DNA from: Isoetes taiwanensis
Taxonomy: Eukaryota; Streptophyta; Lycopodiopsida; Isoetales; Isoetaceae
Reading direction: 5' to 3'
Assembly (NCBI GenBank): GCA_021234155.1
Contig: JAJEKV010000005.1
Span: 5,644,952 to 5,708,951 of the forward strand
DNA length: 64,000 bases
Numbering within the stretch: the stretch's first letter is position 1; every line of letters begins with the position of its first letter. Below the pieces are notes generated by a model. That model had not been told where the DNA came from. It did not search any database and saw only the letters and a list, made by a program, of their open reading frames with translations. The position numbers were made by a program, and so were the translations under genes. Positions 1 to 9,429 of this stretch are shown piece by piece.

Positions 1-144
1 CTAATAGCAACGAAACATGAAAACATGCAAATCAACATGTTTTATCATAAAACGTCAATTACTTTCAATTTTAGAAACGTTTGGACCCCTTTATGCTAGA
101 AAGTTTGAAGAATACAGTTCTGGCCTGGCGTAAAAACTGCTGAA

Positions 145-2200
145 TTCAATGAGGTTTGGGCAATCACTACAACATATCATTAAATCTATTGGTCATGAAA
201 TTCTCCATGGCCATAAAGAATCGAGTGAAGATTCCAAAAGTGGTGGTATCTTGTGAAATGGAAATTTCTCTTGTTAGATACCTGGGTTTAAGTGGCAGAG
301 GGTATGCTGGACCAATTCTGGTTGATGAACCCAGAATAGTTCCAGTAACAACTCTAGTGTTAAGAATTGTAATTGTGAGGTTCGGGTCACCATGCAAGTT
401 TGGATATGTCAAAAATACTTTGCACTTTAGACTTCCTTTGAAGACCATAGTTCCTACAAGGTGGACCTTAACAAAACATTCCTCTGGCACATCTTTAGGA
501 ATGTTCAAGAAATGTGGTAGAGTAGTTTTTTTTGGTCCATTCCATCAATCACAACAGACATATATTGCAGTGGACGTTCAAGAGCTTTTTTTCTATGTTT
601 GGCAAGCTTTCTTCTCTCTGCTGCTTGTTGTGTTCATGTCCGGCAAGGTTACTCATTGCACAATATTTGTAGAAGAAATAAGGTCAAAGCATTTTTTTTT
701 AAAACAAGTGAGAGATTGAAGAACATGAGCTTACTTCTTTTCGACCTCTGTCTTTGCGCGTTTCTCTTTGACTTTTTAATTACGCACACCTTGAGCAAAA
801 TAGGACATTACGTGTCTCCCGGGAATTTTCACTAAACCGAATTCACTTTTCCCACATCACGGTGAAGTGTGAGTAAGAGATGTCTTTGAAGAGTGCAAGT
901 CTCTTTGTACTCATTAAAAACATCTTTTGGTGATGTTATCGGTTAAATGATACATGTTCTTTGTTAGGCGACTTCTCACATGTTTCTCTAAAATATTTCT
1001 CCATCCATGACCACGGCAAAGAAGGGCATGCATGGTTACAACTCTTCTTGGTCCACAATGATCATCAATTGCGGGATTTTTGTCCGATCTTTTTTGTGTA
1101 TTCTAGACATTACGGTGGACCCTAAACGGTGGACAACCATAAAGCATTTACGGCAAACTTCTTGGCGGTTAATGTAGTGCAAGAAGGTGTTGCGGTCGGC
1201 CTTACATGATAGGCCAAGTAGGCATTCCGGTCAGCCAATGTCATTGAACCTGAAGTTGTCTCTAATTGCTCGTAATTTAGACATGTTAAATTTGTTGATG
1301 CAACCCAATGAGCAACATTTACTTCTTAAAAGTCTTCTCATTTTATGCTCGTCCATAAGGTTTCTTCTTCTTACAGAGGAGCATGCTCTCACACCATAAT
1401 CCACCTTGAATTTCTTGGTGGACTGGCTAGAGAACGTGTAATCTCGTTGCACTTCGTTGGTGTCTTCATCTTCTGAAGAGAGTTCTACTCTGGGGGTGAC
1501 CTCCTCTGCCCTTAGTGGTGTGCTTGTAGAGGAGAACAAACCACGTGAAGGTGTGCGGGATAAAGCTGAGGAGGTGCAGTGTTGAATGAAGGAGATGGGC
1601 CAGCATATGATGTGCCATCGAAAGTTGTTGTAGCGTCTTCACAGGGAGTTCGATCAAACATCTCTCTTATAGCAGACTGAAATTCTGCAAACCCATGTGT
1701 CACCACGTTTGTGTGAAGGGGAGTAGATCTTTGCGGTCGTCTTCATTTGTAGTGAAATCGTGGTGAGAGAAACGATGGAGAATCTCGCTTGATCTTGAGC
1801 GTCTTTGTATTCCCGGCATGTGTAAGTGAAGATGGAGAAACAACAAACAGGCGGAGGTAGTCCGTTCCAAAAATTTGCTTTGAGGTCGAGCCATTGTAGT
1901 GTCGGGGATGGTACAAATGGTGGTGGAAGATTGCTACGTGCAGCGTGAGGGCTTTGAAAGGAGGTGGCAGCCCGGTTTCCCTCTTTGGACTTGGAGAGGG
2001 TTGGAAAGGTGGTGGCGATCTACTAGTTACTTGGACTCGGAAAGTCTTGAGAAGCAACAAAGACCTTATCGAGGTAGGTGTTGAAGAAGCATCTCCGTCT
2101 TGTGTTCCATCTGAAGTAGAGGTACTTGGGCAAACAAATGGTGGTGGAAGTTTGTTCACGAAGCGGTTAACCATGTCAAACAACTGCAAAAAATTGTGGG
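145..2200 (-). pseudogene. Degenerate DDE-type transposase of a DNA transposon
   Basis: Read on the minus strand, broken frames line up in the order of one transposase. First comes a low-complexity N-terminus (about 2190-1540). Then a cysteine-rich motif with KCCSLGC near 1310, then a stretch containing INRQEVCRKCF near 1145-1180, then DHCGPRR after a frameshift near 1060. Last is a 140-codon open frame (about 610-167) carrying VVIDGMDQKKTTLPHF and later DPNLTITIL. The IDGMDQxKT motif followed by an H-L-x-G segment is typical of a transposase family I have seen in ferns, mosses and invertebrates; its first D would be a catalytic acid. I do not assign a superfamily name. At least three frameshifts or stops separate the blocks, so it is dead. 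Terminal repeats were not located. The overlapping plus-strand ORF at 156-719 is treated as a shadow. Confidence 0.7.
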
Positions 2201-2222
2201 CTTGTTACTAACTCACAAGTCG

Positions 2223-2370
2223 ATTGGACTAATGATATTCGAGAATACAAATGCTATTCCGGAATAGTATTTTGTGTGCATCATTTGCTGTGTGTGTGCA
2301 AAGATGCTATTCCAGAATACACTTGTCCAGAGTGTTTGGACAAGACGTATTCCGCATCACATAGAAAAAC
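2223..2370. repeat. Palindromic TATTCCGGAATA-type motifs upstream of the ParB-methyltransferase gene
   Basis: Three or four copies of a motif related to GTATTCCGGAATAC lie just before the start codon of the downstream gene: ATTCGAGAATAC near 2237, CTATTCCGGAATAG near 2255, CTATTCCAGAATAC near 2307 and a half-site near 2349. They belong to the same family as the intronic array at 4660-4990. Each is self-complementary or nearly so. Their position between the dead transposase and the gene start makes them promoter-proximal. Confidence 0.75.
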
Positions 2371-2578
2371 ACAACTGACAGTGGCCTACCTTTAAAAAGG
2401 AAAATCGAGCGCCTCAGTTGCGTATTCCGCTTTCAGAGATTTAGTCGCCAGCCCGAGCGCCTTCCGATCAATATTCATTTGCTATATTCCGATTTACATA
2501 GCGAAAACAATGGACAGGTAAGCATGTAAAGTACATAGTACGTCTTTCTTTTGTTTCTTGATTTGCTTTTGTAGGCCA

Positions 2579-2662
2579 AAGTGTATTCTAGAATACACTT
2601 TGCCCACTTTGCCCTACGCCTGAAGGGCAAAGTGTATTCCAGAATACACTTTGCTTGTATTT
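2579..2662. repeat. Two palindromic units in the first intron of the ParB-methyltransferase gene
   Basis: CAAAGTGTATTCTAGAATAC and AAAGTGTATTCCAGAATACA head two palindromes centred near 2595 and 2640, separated by a GC-richer linker. They share the AAAGTGTATTC..GAATACACTTT frame with the array in the fourth intron. A further single motif (TTATTCTGGAATAC) lies near 2842 in the same intron. Confidence 0.8.
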
Positions 2663-3716
2663 TTGAGAACGCTTGCTTTTTTGCACTAAAATAACACACT
2701 TTTTAGCTGCAACAGACAACTTTTTAGTTTAGAAATTACTCTTTCAAGTCCAATTAAGGCACAAGAAATTGACTTAGAGTGACAATATTTTAGCTTGTTT
2801 TCCTGTCTTTTTCTGGCCTTTAGGGCACAAGATTAGTAAATGTTATTCTGGAATACAAATTTCGTTTGAATTTCTGCCTTAACATGATTGTTTTAAACGT
2901 TTCACTGGCAGGGAAGAAGGAAGCAAGAGGGCATCAAAGAAATCTCACAAGCCTAAGCGTCCACACCCTCAGAAGCACACCGCTGACACAGACGAGCCCG
3001 CTATTTACGAGAACTTTCAAATGCAATGGTTCGTGACCAGGGGTGCAGATGGAAAAATCACAAAGACACATCGTTTTTTGTAACGTCTGTAAAAGTGCTG
3101 GTAACAAAAGGTACGCCGACTCCGAGTTTGTGAACCTTGGGACAATAAAAGATGTCTCCGAGGTTGCCGGACAAGGAGGTCAGGTGGGGAGGCTATCCTT
3201 CAAGACCTCCCAAGGCTTCATTGTTGTGGACATCGCATTCTTTAAAATTGTCAGTGTGCAACCACCGGCACTGTACAAATTCTTTTCACACTACCGGACA
3301 AAACGAAGCATGTGTTCATGTATTAGGCAGGTTTGTTCCAGCACAAGCGAGGACTTTCCTGTCAGTGAGTCCGAGCAATCAGATGGAGAAAGGTCACAAT
3401 CACCACCTTCTGCTAGTTCTTCAGGGAGGTCATCAGATGGAGGTTCCGAGGAACAAGACGAGGAAGAACCCCCTGTGCGGCCAAAGAAACTTAGCAAACC
3501 AAGGGCAACGATAGTTGCTAAAGAACCAAAGAAACGAAAAGTACAGCAGCTTGAAATCACAGAAGTCCCCGAGGAAAGCTCAAAAAAACAAAAGGGAAAA
3601 GGGAAAGCTCCCGGGGTTGCAATAAAGGAGAAGAAGGTTGATAAGACCTCTGAAAGAATGGAGGTTATTAACAGAGAAAAATTTGTACAAGGGGTAATTT
3701 ATCTTTCAGGACTAGC

Positions 3717-4160
3717 ATGAGGTCGCCCCCAAAGAATGAGTCTGGCGAAAGGCCGCTTCAAGTTCGAAAAATTTATGCCGACCACTTAAGGAACTTGAAG
3801 GACAGAATTAGGAGCAATCCAAATGCTCATGTGGCCCCAATAGTTGTCCTTGTTGACAGGGAGCAATGCAAAACCCCCCAGGAATATGACAGAGAGAACG
3901 CGAAAACATACACACACCACGCCTTGGGAGGAAATCATAGCTTTAAGGCAAGAAGGCAAATTGTACAAAGAAAAGAAAACCCTGTGTACCTCTCGTCTTG
4001 TCTGCGCAGTTTCATTGTGGTCTCACCGACGAGGAAGCAAAAATCGCTTGCCAACACCCATAATCTTGACAACGAGTACAAATTAAAGATGAGCTTAAAA
4101 TCGACAAGATCCGATTCATGCACAGGAGTACATGATTTTAAGGAAAAAATATGGAGATGA
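3717..4160 (+). other. ParB/sulfiredoxin-like domain region of the fusion gene
   Basis: Seen directly: a helix-rich lead with IYADHLRNLKDRI, then HVAPIVVLVDREQ, then LGGNHSFKA (3921-3950), then in another frame GLTDEEAKIA (about 4018-4047), then HNLDNEYKLK (about 4057-4085). In ParB-type nuclease/CTPase folds a strand with P-I-x-V precedes a G-N-H-x-x-x-A motif and a segment resembling L-T-D-E-E-A...N. The order and spacing here fit that pattern, so the assignment rests on motif order, not on one short match. Three one-base shifts separate the blocks; two lie in A or C runs. Function in this plant gene is unknown; bacterial relatives bind or nick DNA. Confidence 0.6.
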
Positions 4161-4662
4161 TTTGAAGAAACCGCATACTCGTTAGAACCGGAAGGAAGCG
4201 TCTTGGCTACCGAGAGGCCGCCTTAAAATGCGATGAAGCTAATAAAAGCGGCGGCAGCTCTCATACCGCATGATAACCGGTTTCAACTAGCCTTCCGAGA
4301 GACGGCGGGGGTAAGTTTCTTTTCAGATTGAATAACCATGCGAAAACTAACCTTGTTTGTTACCGCGCGGATATGGGACCTACAAAATGAAATTTTTACC
4401 ATGTTCGAGCGTGGCGAATTAAAAAGTAAAGGGAAGGTCTCAGAAAAGAAGAAAGGTTCTGACGTCCCGAAGAAGGAAATGACGATCACGGTCTGGAGAG
4501 AAATGCGTGGCTTCTGAGGCGTGGACATACTAGAAAGGCTACTGCAGAAGGTCGTTGATAAAGAGTTTACGCTCGAAGAGATGTCCAAGGAACTGCACAA
4601 GTAAGAACGACAGAGCTTTCATTTAAATTTTCCTTCCGTAACAAGAAATATTTTTTGGGAAG

Positions 4663-4990
4663 CCAAGGTGTATTCCGGAATACACTTTGGCTTCTGTGGG
4701 TAGTCCAATGTGTATTCCAGAATACACTTTGGCTTACAAGCCAAAGCAAAAGTGTATTCCGGAACACACTTTTGCTTTGAACGTAAAGCAAAAGTGTATT
4801 CCGGAATACACTTTTGCTTTGAACGTAAAGCAAAAGTGTATTCCGGAATACACTTTTGCTTTGAACTTAAAGCAAAAGTGTATTCCGGAATACACTTTTG
4901 CTTCGAACGTAAAGCAGAGGTGTATTCCGGAATACACTTTTGCTTTTGGCTTGTAAGAAAAAGGGTATTCCGGAATACACTGTGGCTTTT
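4663..4990. repeat. Eight-unit palindrome array with a 42-bp period, inside an intron
   Basis: Palindromes of the form AAGTGTATTCCGGAATACAC with flanking TTTGC/GCAAA are centred at about 4676, 4718, 4760, 4802, 4844, 4886, 4928 and 4971. The spacing is therefore 42 bp seven times over (43 for the last). The inner five units have arms of about 18 nt and a 6-nt spacer resembling GAACGT; the outer units keep the period although their flanks differ. The array lies wholly within the intron 4601-5052. Because the unit is self-complementary, both strands read as open frames repeating KCIPEYTFAL; I treat these as accidental. The array could form cruciforms or a long hairpin RNA. The period equals four turns of B-DNA, which would put every palindrome on one face. 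Confidence 0.95.
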
Positions 4991-5257
4991 TCTTATTGCT
5001 TTTGTTTTCCAGAAAACAATACTCACCTTGTTTAATTGTTCTTGACTTCCAGCCAGAAAAACGTTATTACGTGCCAAACATGTTTAATGGAGCAGCTGAA
5101 CGTGGACAACTGGGACAGATGTAAAGAGCTCTATCCCATAGCAACTTCCGACGAGCGTATTACCCAATACGCTCCAAATTTTGAGGGCTGGGTACGTCTT
5201 TTTTCTGTTTTTAATGTTTTTCTTTTGTGATGCCTGCCTAACATCTTTTACTAACAG

Positions 5258-6499
5258 AGCTAGAAGAAGAACAAGGACCTACCAGAAGGTTTTATGCACC
5301 TGGTAAGGACTGCCAGAGAAGAGAGGACTCTAGCGGATAGGCGTATTGTTGATGTTGAGCCGTCCGACTACGAGAGGTTTTCCATGTTTGATCAAAATAA
5401 CTTTTATTCTATCGTTCATGGGGACTGCACTAAGTTGGCTGGAAGTATAAAGCCACAAGATTTTACATTGGCCATAGCAGACTTGCCGTATGGGTTTAAA
5501 CTGAAGGATAGCCGCTACGACGATCAGCCATTCAAAAACTCAGAATTTAATGCTTTCGTCGACGGAATTAAGCAGGTTACCACAGCAAAACATTGGCGTC
5601 TTGTTGTGTTCCACTCCAACATGCAATCCGGACTTGTGGAAGCTACTTTCAAGAACCACTTCGGTTCTCCTGTGCAAGCCGGTTATGAAAATATGGTCTG
5701 GTGAGTCTTCAAATCTCGAGTGCAGTTGACACGTTCTTTCTTTCAAGTTTTGAGTCATTGTTGCAGTTGTAACTCGTCATCTTCTATTCTGGAATACATA
5801 CTTACTATTCTGGAATACGATCTTGCAGGTACAAAACTAATATCAACTACCATGGTGGAGGACCGAGGTCTGCCGAGCAAGGTTGAGTATCTTCATGTAG
5901 CTTCTTTGGAGTTTCGGCGGAAGCGTACCATGGAAACACTTTTAACACAACAACGCCAAAATTTTTCTAATGTCCTTGAGTTCCCAGCCATTATTACGAA
6001 GCTCCAGGACCCAAGTGCACAAGGCAAAATTGTGAATCATTACCAGAAGCCACAGAAGCTAATTAACCATATTCTGGATATGTTTTCACGTCCAGGAGAT
6101 TGGGTCCTAGATGCTTTCTCTGGCTCTGGTACAACAATAGCATGTGCACTTAAAAAGGGCCGTAATTGTGTTGCTGTTGACATTGATAGAGAGTCTGTAG
6201 ACTTTATTAAGATGCGATTGTCTGCTCTACCAACTCTACCAGATGAAAATCAAGAGTTGGGAGCCAAATCATCATCAGATTTTGCCAAAATGACATCTTC
6301 TGAGATACAACCTCCTTTCACAAGCTCTCTGGAAGATGAAGCTACCTTTGCAGAGCTCAAAGAAGTAGCTCTAGCTACTATTCCTGAAGAGACTATTGAC
6401 ACCAACAAAGATAAGACAGTGACAAAGGAGCAAATTGTAGAGATAGAAAAAGGTGAGACGAGCAAACCACACACTGAGGACTTCGATTTAGACCTCTGA
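5258..6499 (+). other. Beta-class N6A/N4C DNA methyltransferase domain of the fusion gene (two exons)
   Basis: Exon 5258-5700 carries motif IV as IADLPYGF (5471-5497) after HGDCTKLA. Exon 5829-6499 carries the S-adenosylmethionine-binding motif I as VLDAFSGSGTT (6104-6136), followed by CVAVDIDRE. Motif IV before motif I is the order of the beta class of amino-methyltransferases (Pfam N6_N4_Mtase type), which methylate adenine N6 or cytosine N4 in DNA. The region between is the expected place for target recognition. The usual D/S-P-P-Y catalytic tetrapeptide reads DLPY here, with Leu at position two. The acidic tail after motif I (about 6230-6499) has no family match. A one-base shift near 5875 breaks the frame 16 codons into the second exon, and a TAG lies at 5261. 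Motif identity is clear; activity is not. Confidence 0.8.
5782..5826. repeat. Two TATTCTGGAATAC motifs at an intron 3' end
   Basis: CTATTCTGGAATACATACTT and CTATTCTGGAATACGATCTT lie side by side at the end of the intron 5701-5828, immediately before the acceptor AG. They extend the palindrome family to the last intron of the gene. I see no further clear member downstream of 5826 in the window. Confidence 0.75.
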
Positions 6500-6849
6500 G
6501 TTAGTTTTTGCTAAATTATTTACTACTGGCTGTAAAATAATGCCATATTTGATGTACTGAAAAAAATTATTAAAAAAAACAATTTTATTTTTACGTTTTT
6601 TGGATGTCCTCGAATTCATAGTAATATTCCTGGTGTATTAATGTCTGGAATTTTGCCATTTCCAAGTGCTCTTTTCTACAAATGCAAGATTATCACTTCA
6701 AAAGAGCCCGAAATGCACGATAAAATATTTTGTTTCACTTGAAATCCCCAACTTCTTTTGAAAATGATCATTTTTTAAATCCTGGTGTTTTTTTTAAGGG
6801 AATCTTTGAAACGGGAGTGATGCAACACTCCCGTTTAATTTGCAATCCT
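6500..6849. other. AT-rich 3' flank of the methyltransferase gene
   Basis: No gene is seen. The stretch holds T/A runs typical of a 3' untranslated region and a short palindrome near 6811-6836 (AACGGGAGTG..CACTCCCGTT) just before the LINE sequence begins. Confidence 0.6.
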
Positions 6850-8128
6850 GTTGAGAACACAGGTGTGCATGTTAATCTCCAAAAGACCAAGCTTTTGATA
6901 GTTCAATCTTCTCGTCACAATGTCCCCATTATGCACTATGATAGCCGCGAAGTTGAAGTTGTAGATAGCTACAAGTATCTTGGTGTAGAATTCTGTAAGA
7001 ACACACTTTGGAAACAGTGTATTACCAAGCAGGTGGCTGCTGGATGGAGAGCACTCTATGCAATGCAAACAATTGTTTTCGCGCAGAAATTCATGATTGG
7101 CCACGGAAAGCCCACTTGTTTCGGGCTTTGGTAGAGCCTGTTTTACTGTATGGTTCTGAAGTGTGGGGACCTGCCATTAGTGCTAGTGCCTGGGAGAGCT
7201 TGGAGCAGGTGCAAAAGTCCTTTCTCACTTACAGCCTCAGAGTTAAAACAACGGTGCACTATGCTATTCTTTTACAAGAGACATGTTTTTAACCTCTTCA
7301 ACATTCTGCCATGAAGCGCCATCTCCACTATATCTGCAAGGTGCACCACATGGATGATGATAGGTATCATGTTCTTGCACTTGCCATGGCTGAATCTCCT
7401 CAGCGTTTGAAACAATGTTGGAAAGAGCATTGCACTACATGGTTTGCCCGTTGGGCTGTGCAACCAGAGCACTGCCTGATGCTTGCCAGTTCTGATCCTG
7501 AGCTTTTGCAACAATATCTCAATGGTCTCAAAAGATATGGGACGCAGTTACCTTGGCCCAAGTGAACACTGGTCATTATCATGCACACATAAATTTCACC
7601 TTGGCACAAGGGCCCCAAGCTTATTTGCTTGCTTCATTGTCCAGGAACAAGCTTGTAGCTATTGCATCAATTCGCACGGGGTCCCACAGGCTACGGATTG
7701 AGACAGGTAGATGGGAGCGGCCGCAATTGCCGCGAGAAGCGAGACTATGTGCCTGTTGCCAGTTACAGGTTATTGAAGATGAAAGCCATACTCTTCTGAG
7801 TTGCCCTGCCTTTGAGATAGTCCGGAATCATTTTTTGACCTTAGCATTCCATTCTACGCTTCCACAACTTCTCAGAGCACCATTTGTGCATGACTTGGCA
7901 TTATACATACTTGAGGTTCTAGATGAACATCTTCAATTACTGAACCCTCAGTAGTCATTATCTCCGATTGTCTAGTATCATCATTACTGCAAAGGTTTTT
8001 CCCTTGAAAAACTTTCGAGGCAGGGGTTTTTTAATCCTAGTAGTAATGATTGTACTATCCCATTGTATGGGTCCCATGACCTATTGGTCTCTGTGGACGT
8101 TAAAAAATCTATTCTATTCTATTCTATG
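6850..8128 (+). mobile_element. 5'-truncated LINE (non-LTR retrotransposon), 3' half
   Basis: Frames on the plus strand give the C-terminal part of a LINE reverse transcriptase: TGVHVNLQKTKLL, then SYKYLGVEF, then LVEPVLLYGSEVWGP. After several shifts comes a 133-codon end with SHRLRIETGRWERP, a C-x2-C near ARLCACC and ESHTLLSCPAF, matching the zinc-binding tail of such proteins. The last codon is at 7954. A 3' untranslated segment ends in a short (TTCTA)n-type tail at about 8108-8126 instead of poly(A). At least two frameshifts are present, and the palm domain and endonuclease are missing, as in 5'-truncated insertions. Confidence 0.8.
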
Positions 8129-9222
8129 AAGGTTCTGGATCTCTATCACCCTTCTCACTACACAAGAGGTGCGCATAGAATAGATCAACATCATCAATAA
8201 ACTAAAATAACAGAGTAAACATCTAATCTATGACTAAGGTTCTTAGGCTCTAGGGGGTCGCCTATAGCGAAGAACAGATGCAAATCTGGCAGGATGCCAA
8301 TCGAAAAACCTGATCTGCCTATCAAATCAACCAGTCACCTGATTTTTGGCTGGCTTTCAATCCTGTAAGGTCGTCCATCCTGCTGCGATGATCTCGGATC
8401 ATCGAATGGCTTGGAAAATCGAGCTCCTCTACCACTGTTTAGGCGGAAATGACACAGGCCCTGCTCCAATCTAAGTCTCAGGGGCCAGAATCTAAAAAGG
8501 GTTCCCTTTTAGGCTTCCTGCCCTTTTATGCCTAAGATTTTAGGGTTAGGCCATTTGGCTCAAATGGGGTGTTGTGATATGGCAATGAGGGTTATATTCA
8601 CATGTCTAATGGGGCATATGCAACATAATGGTCTCCTAATGATTGTACCCCATGGTACAACCCTTGAGCTATATATGGTATATGTCGGTTACGACGATAT
8701 GTACTAGTGACGTGTCAGTATAATATATGTATTCATATCGTATATTATCCTAGAATGTCACACTCACCATCAATCATCATAATTAGACACTTAAAAAATT
8801 TACCATGTCTACATACCAAGATGTGATAAATATCATTTCTATTAAGCATCAATACATATCAGTACATTAAGCTATCATAAAGACCAACTACAACTACCAT
8901 GTTCTCGTACCATGTCAAAAAATAGTCCTTATTTATCATGTCATCGAATTGTATTGATGAACCATATTATTATTATATAACTGGATATAATTTGTAAACT
9001 TTATGGCCCACAAATTCGATATTGATTTTAACATTTGGTTTCCACTAATAAGTAATAACAAAAAAGCCATATTGATTCAATTTTGAAAATCCTGTGTGAG
9101 CTTTCTTGACTAACAGATTTCTTGGCCACTTTAGATGGCTAGAAGCAGATTATGAAATTATACGATAGAGAATCCAGTAGCCAATGAAGGTCAACGATTC
9201 AAGGAGGAGATGACGCAAAGTC
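8129..9222. other. Intergenic, no gene seen
   Basis: AT-rich unique-looking sequence without a credible ORF. It has a small hairpin near 8490-8515 (CTAAAAAGGG..CCCTTTTAG). Confidence 0.6.
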
Positions 9223-9429
9223 ATGATACGATGTTCCTTTGTATTTTTAGTTCTATTTTATTTTTTTATTTACGGTGTTTATGAGGCTAAATCATTTTCT
9301 AATGAAGAGTTAATAGGATATTTGTTTGGTACTTGTTTTGTTCTTTTTCATTTCCAAGAAAGAATTTTGGTTTTAAAGGTTTATCAACATTTGTTTATAG
9401 GGGCAATATGGATTAGTGTCACGGGTTAA
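9223..9429 (+). CDS. Short hydrophobic ORF, 68 aa, unidentified (possibly organelle-derived)
   Basis: A 68-codon frame of very T-rich codons encodes a membrane-spanning N-terminus (FVFLVLFYFFIYGVY), then SFSNEELIGYLFGTCF, then a second hydrophobic stretch. The composition and the S-x-x-N-E-E pattern recall mitochondrial membrane proteins such as ATP synthase subunit 4. The resemblance is weak and I would not name it. No introns, signal or neighbours support expression. It may be a fragment of organellar DNA or a chance AT-rich ORF. Confidence 0.2.
   Translation: MIRCSFVFLVLFYFFIYGVYEAKSFSNEELIGYLFGTCFVLFHFQERILVLKVYQHLFIGAIWISVTG

Larger units (their letters stand above)
2510..6499 (+). pseudogene. 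ParB-like domain plus beta-class DNA methyltransferase gene, multi-exon, with frame breaks
   Basis: The proposed start is ATG at 2510 in an 8-base first exon that joins in frame to 2912 after a GT..AG intron. The exon from 2912 encodes a basic N-terminus, a stretch with FCNVCKSAGNKRY, an acidic Ser-rich linker (about 3360-3470) and a Lys-rich tail that could be nuclear-targeting. A ParB-like region follows (3717-4160), then a linker, then the methyltransferase exons (5258-5700, 5829-6499). Introns with good ends are 2518-2911, 4601-5052, 5192-5257 and 5701-5828. Breaks: a frameshift at the T run 3074-3079, three in the ParB region, an in-frame TGA near 4515, TAG near 5261, and a shift near 5875. 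Most shifts sit in homopolymers, so some may be assembly errors. The architecture recalls phage and bacterial ParB-methyltransferase proteins. Codon and intron structure is that of a plant gene. Confidence 0.7.

Noticed and set aside
156-719. 187-codon plus-strand ORF
   Set aside because: The opposite strand carries transposase motifs (IDGMDQKKT and NLTITIL), so this is a shadow frame.
4663-4990. CRISPR array
   Set aside because: Spacing is regular but there are no unique spacers; the 6-nt linkers are nearly constant, the setting is eukaryotic, and no Cas genes exist.
4619-5077. ORFs of 67-152 codons on both strands with a KCIPEYTFAL-type repeat
   Set aside because: They arise because the DNA repeat is a palindrome with a 42-bp (14-codon) period; both strands give the same peptide, and the array lies inside an intron.
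9223-9429. Mitochondrial atp4 gene fragment
   Set aside because: Only an N-E-E motif and hydrophobic pattern agree; the downstream conserved part is absent, so I left it unnamed.
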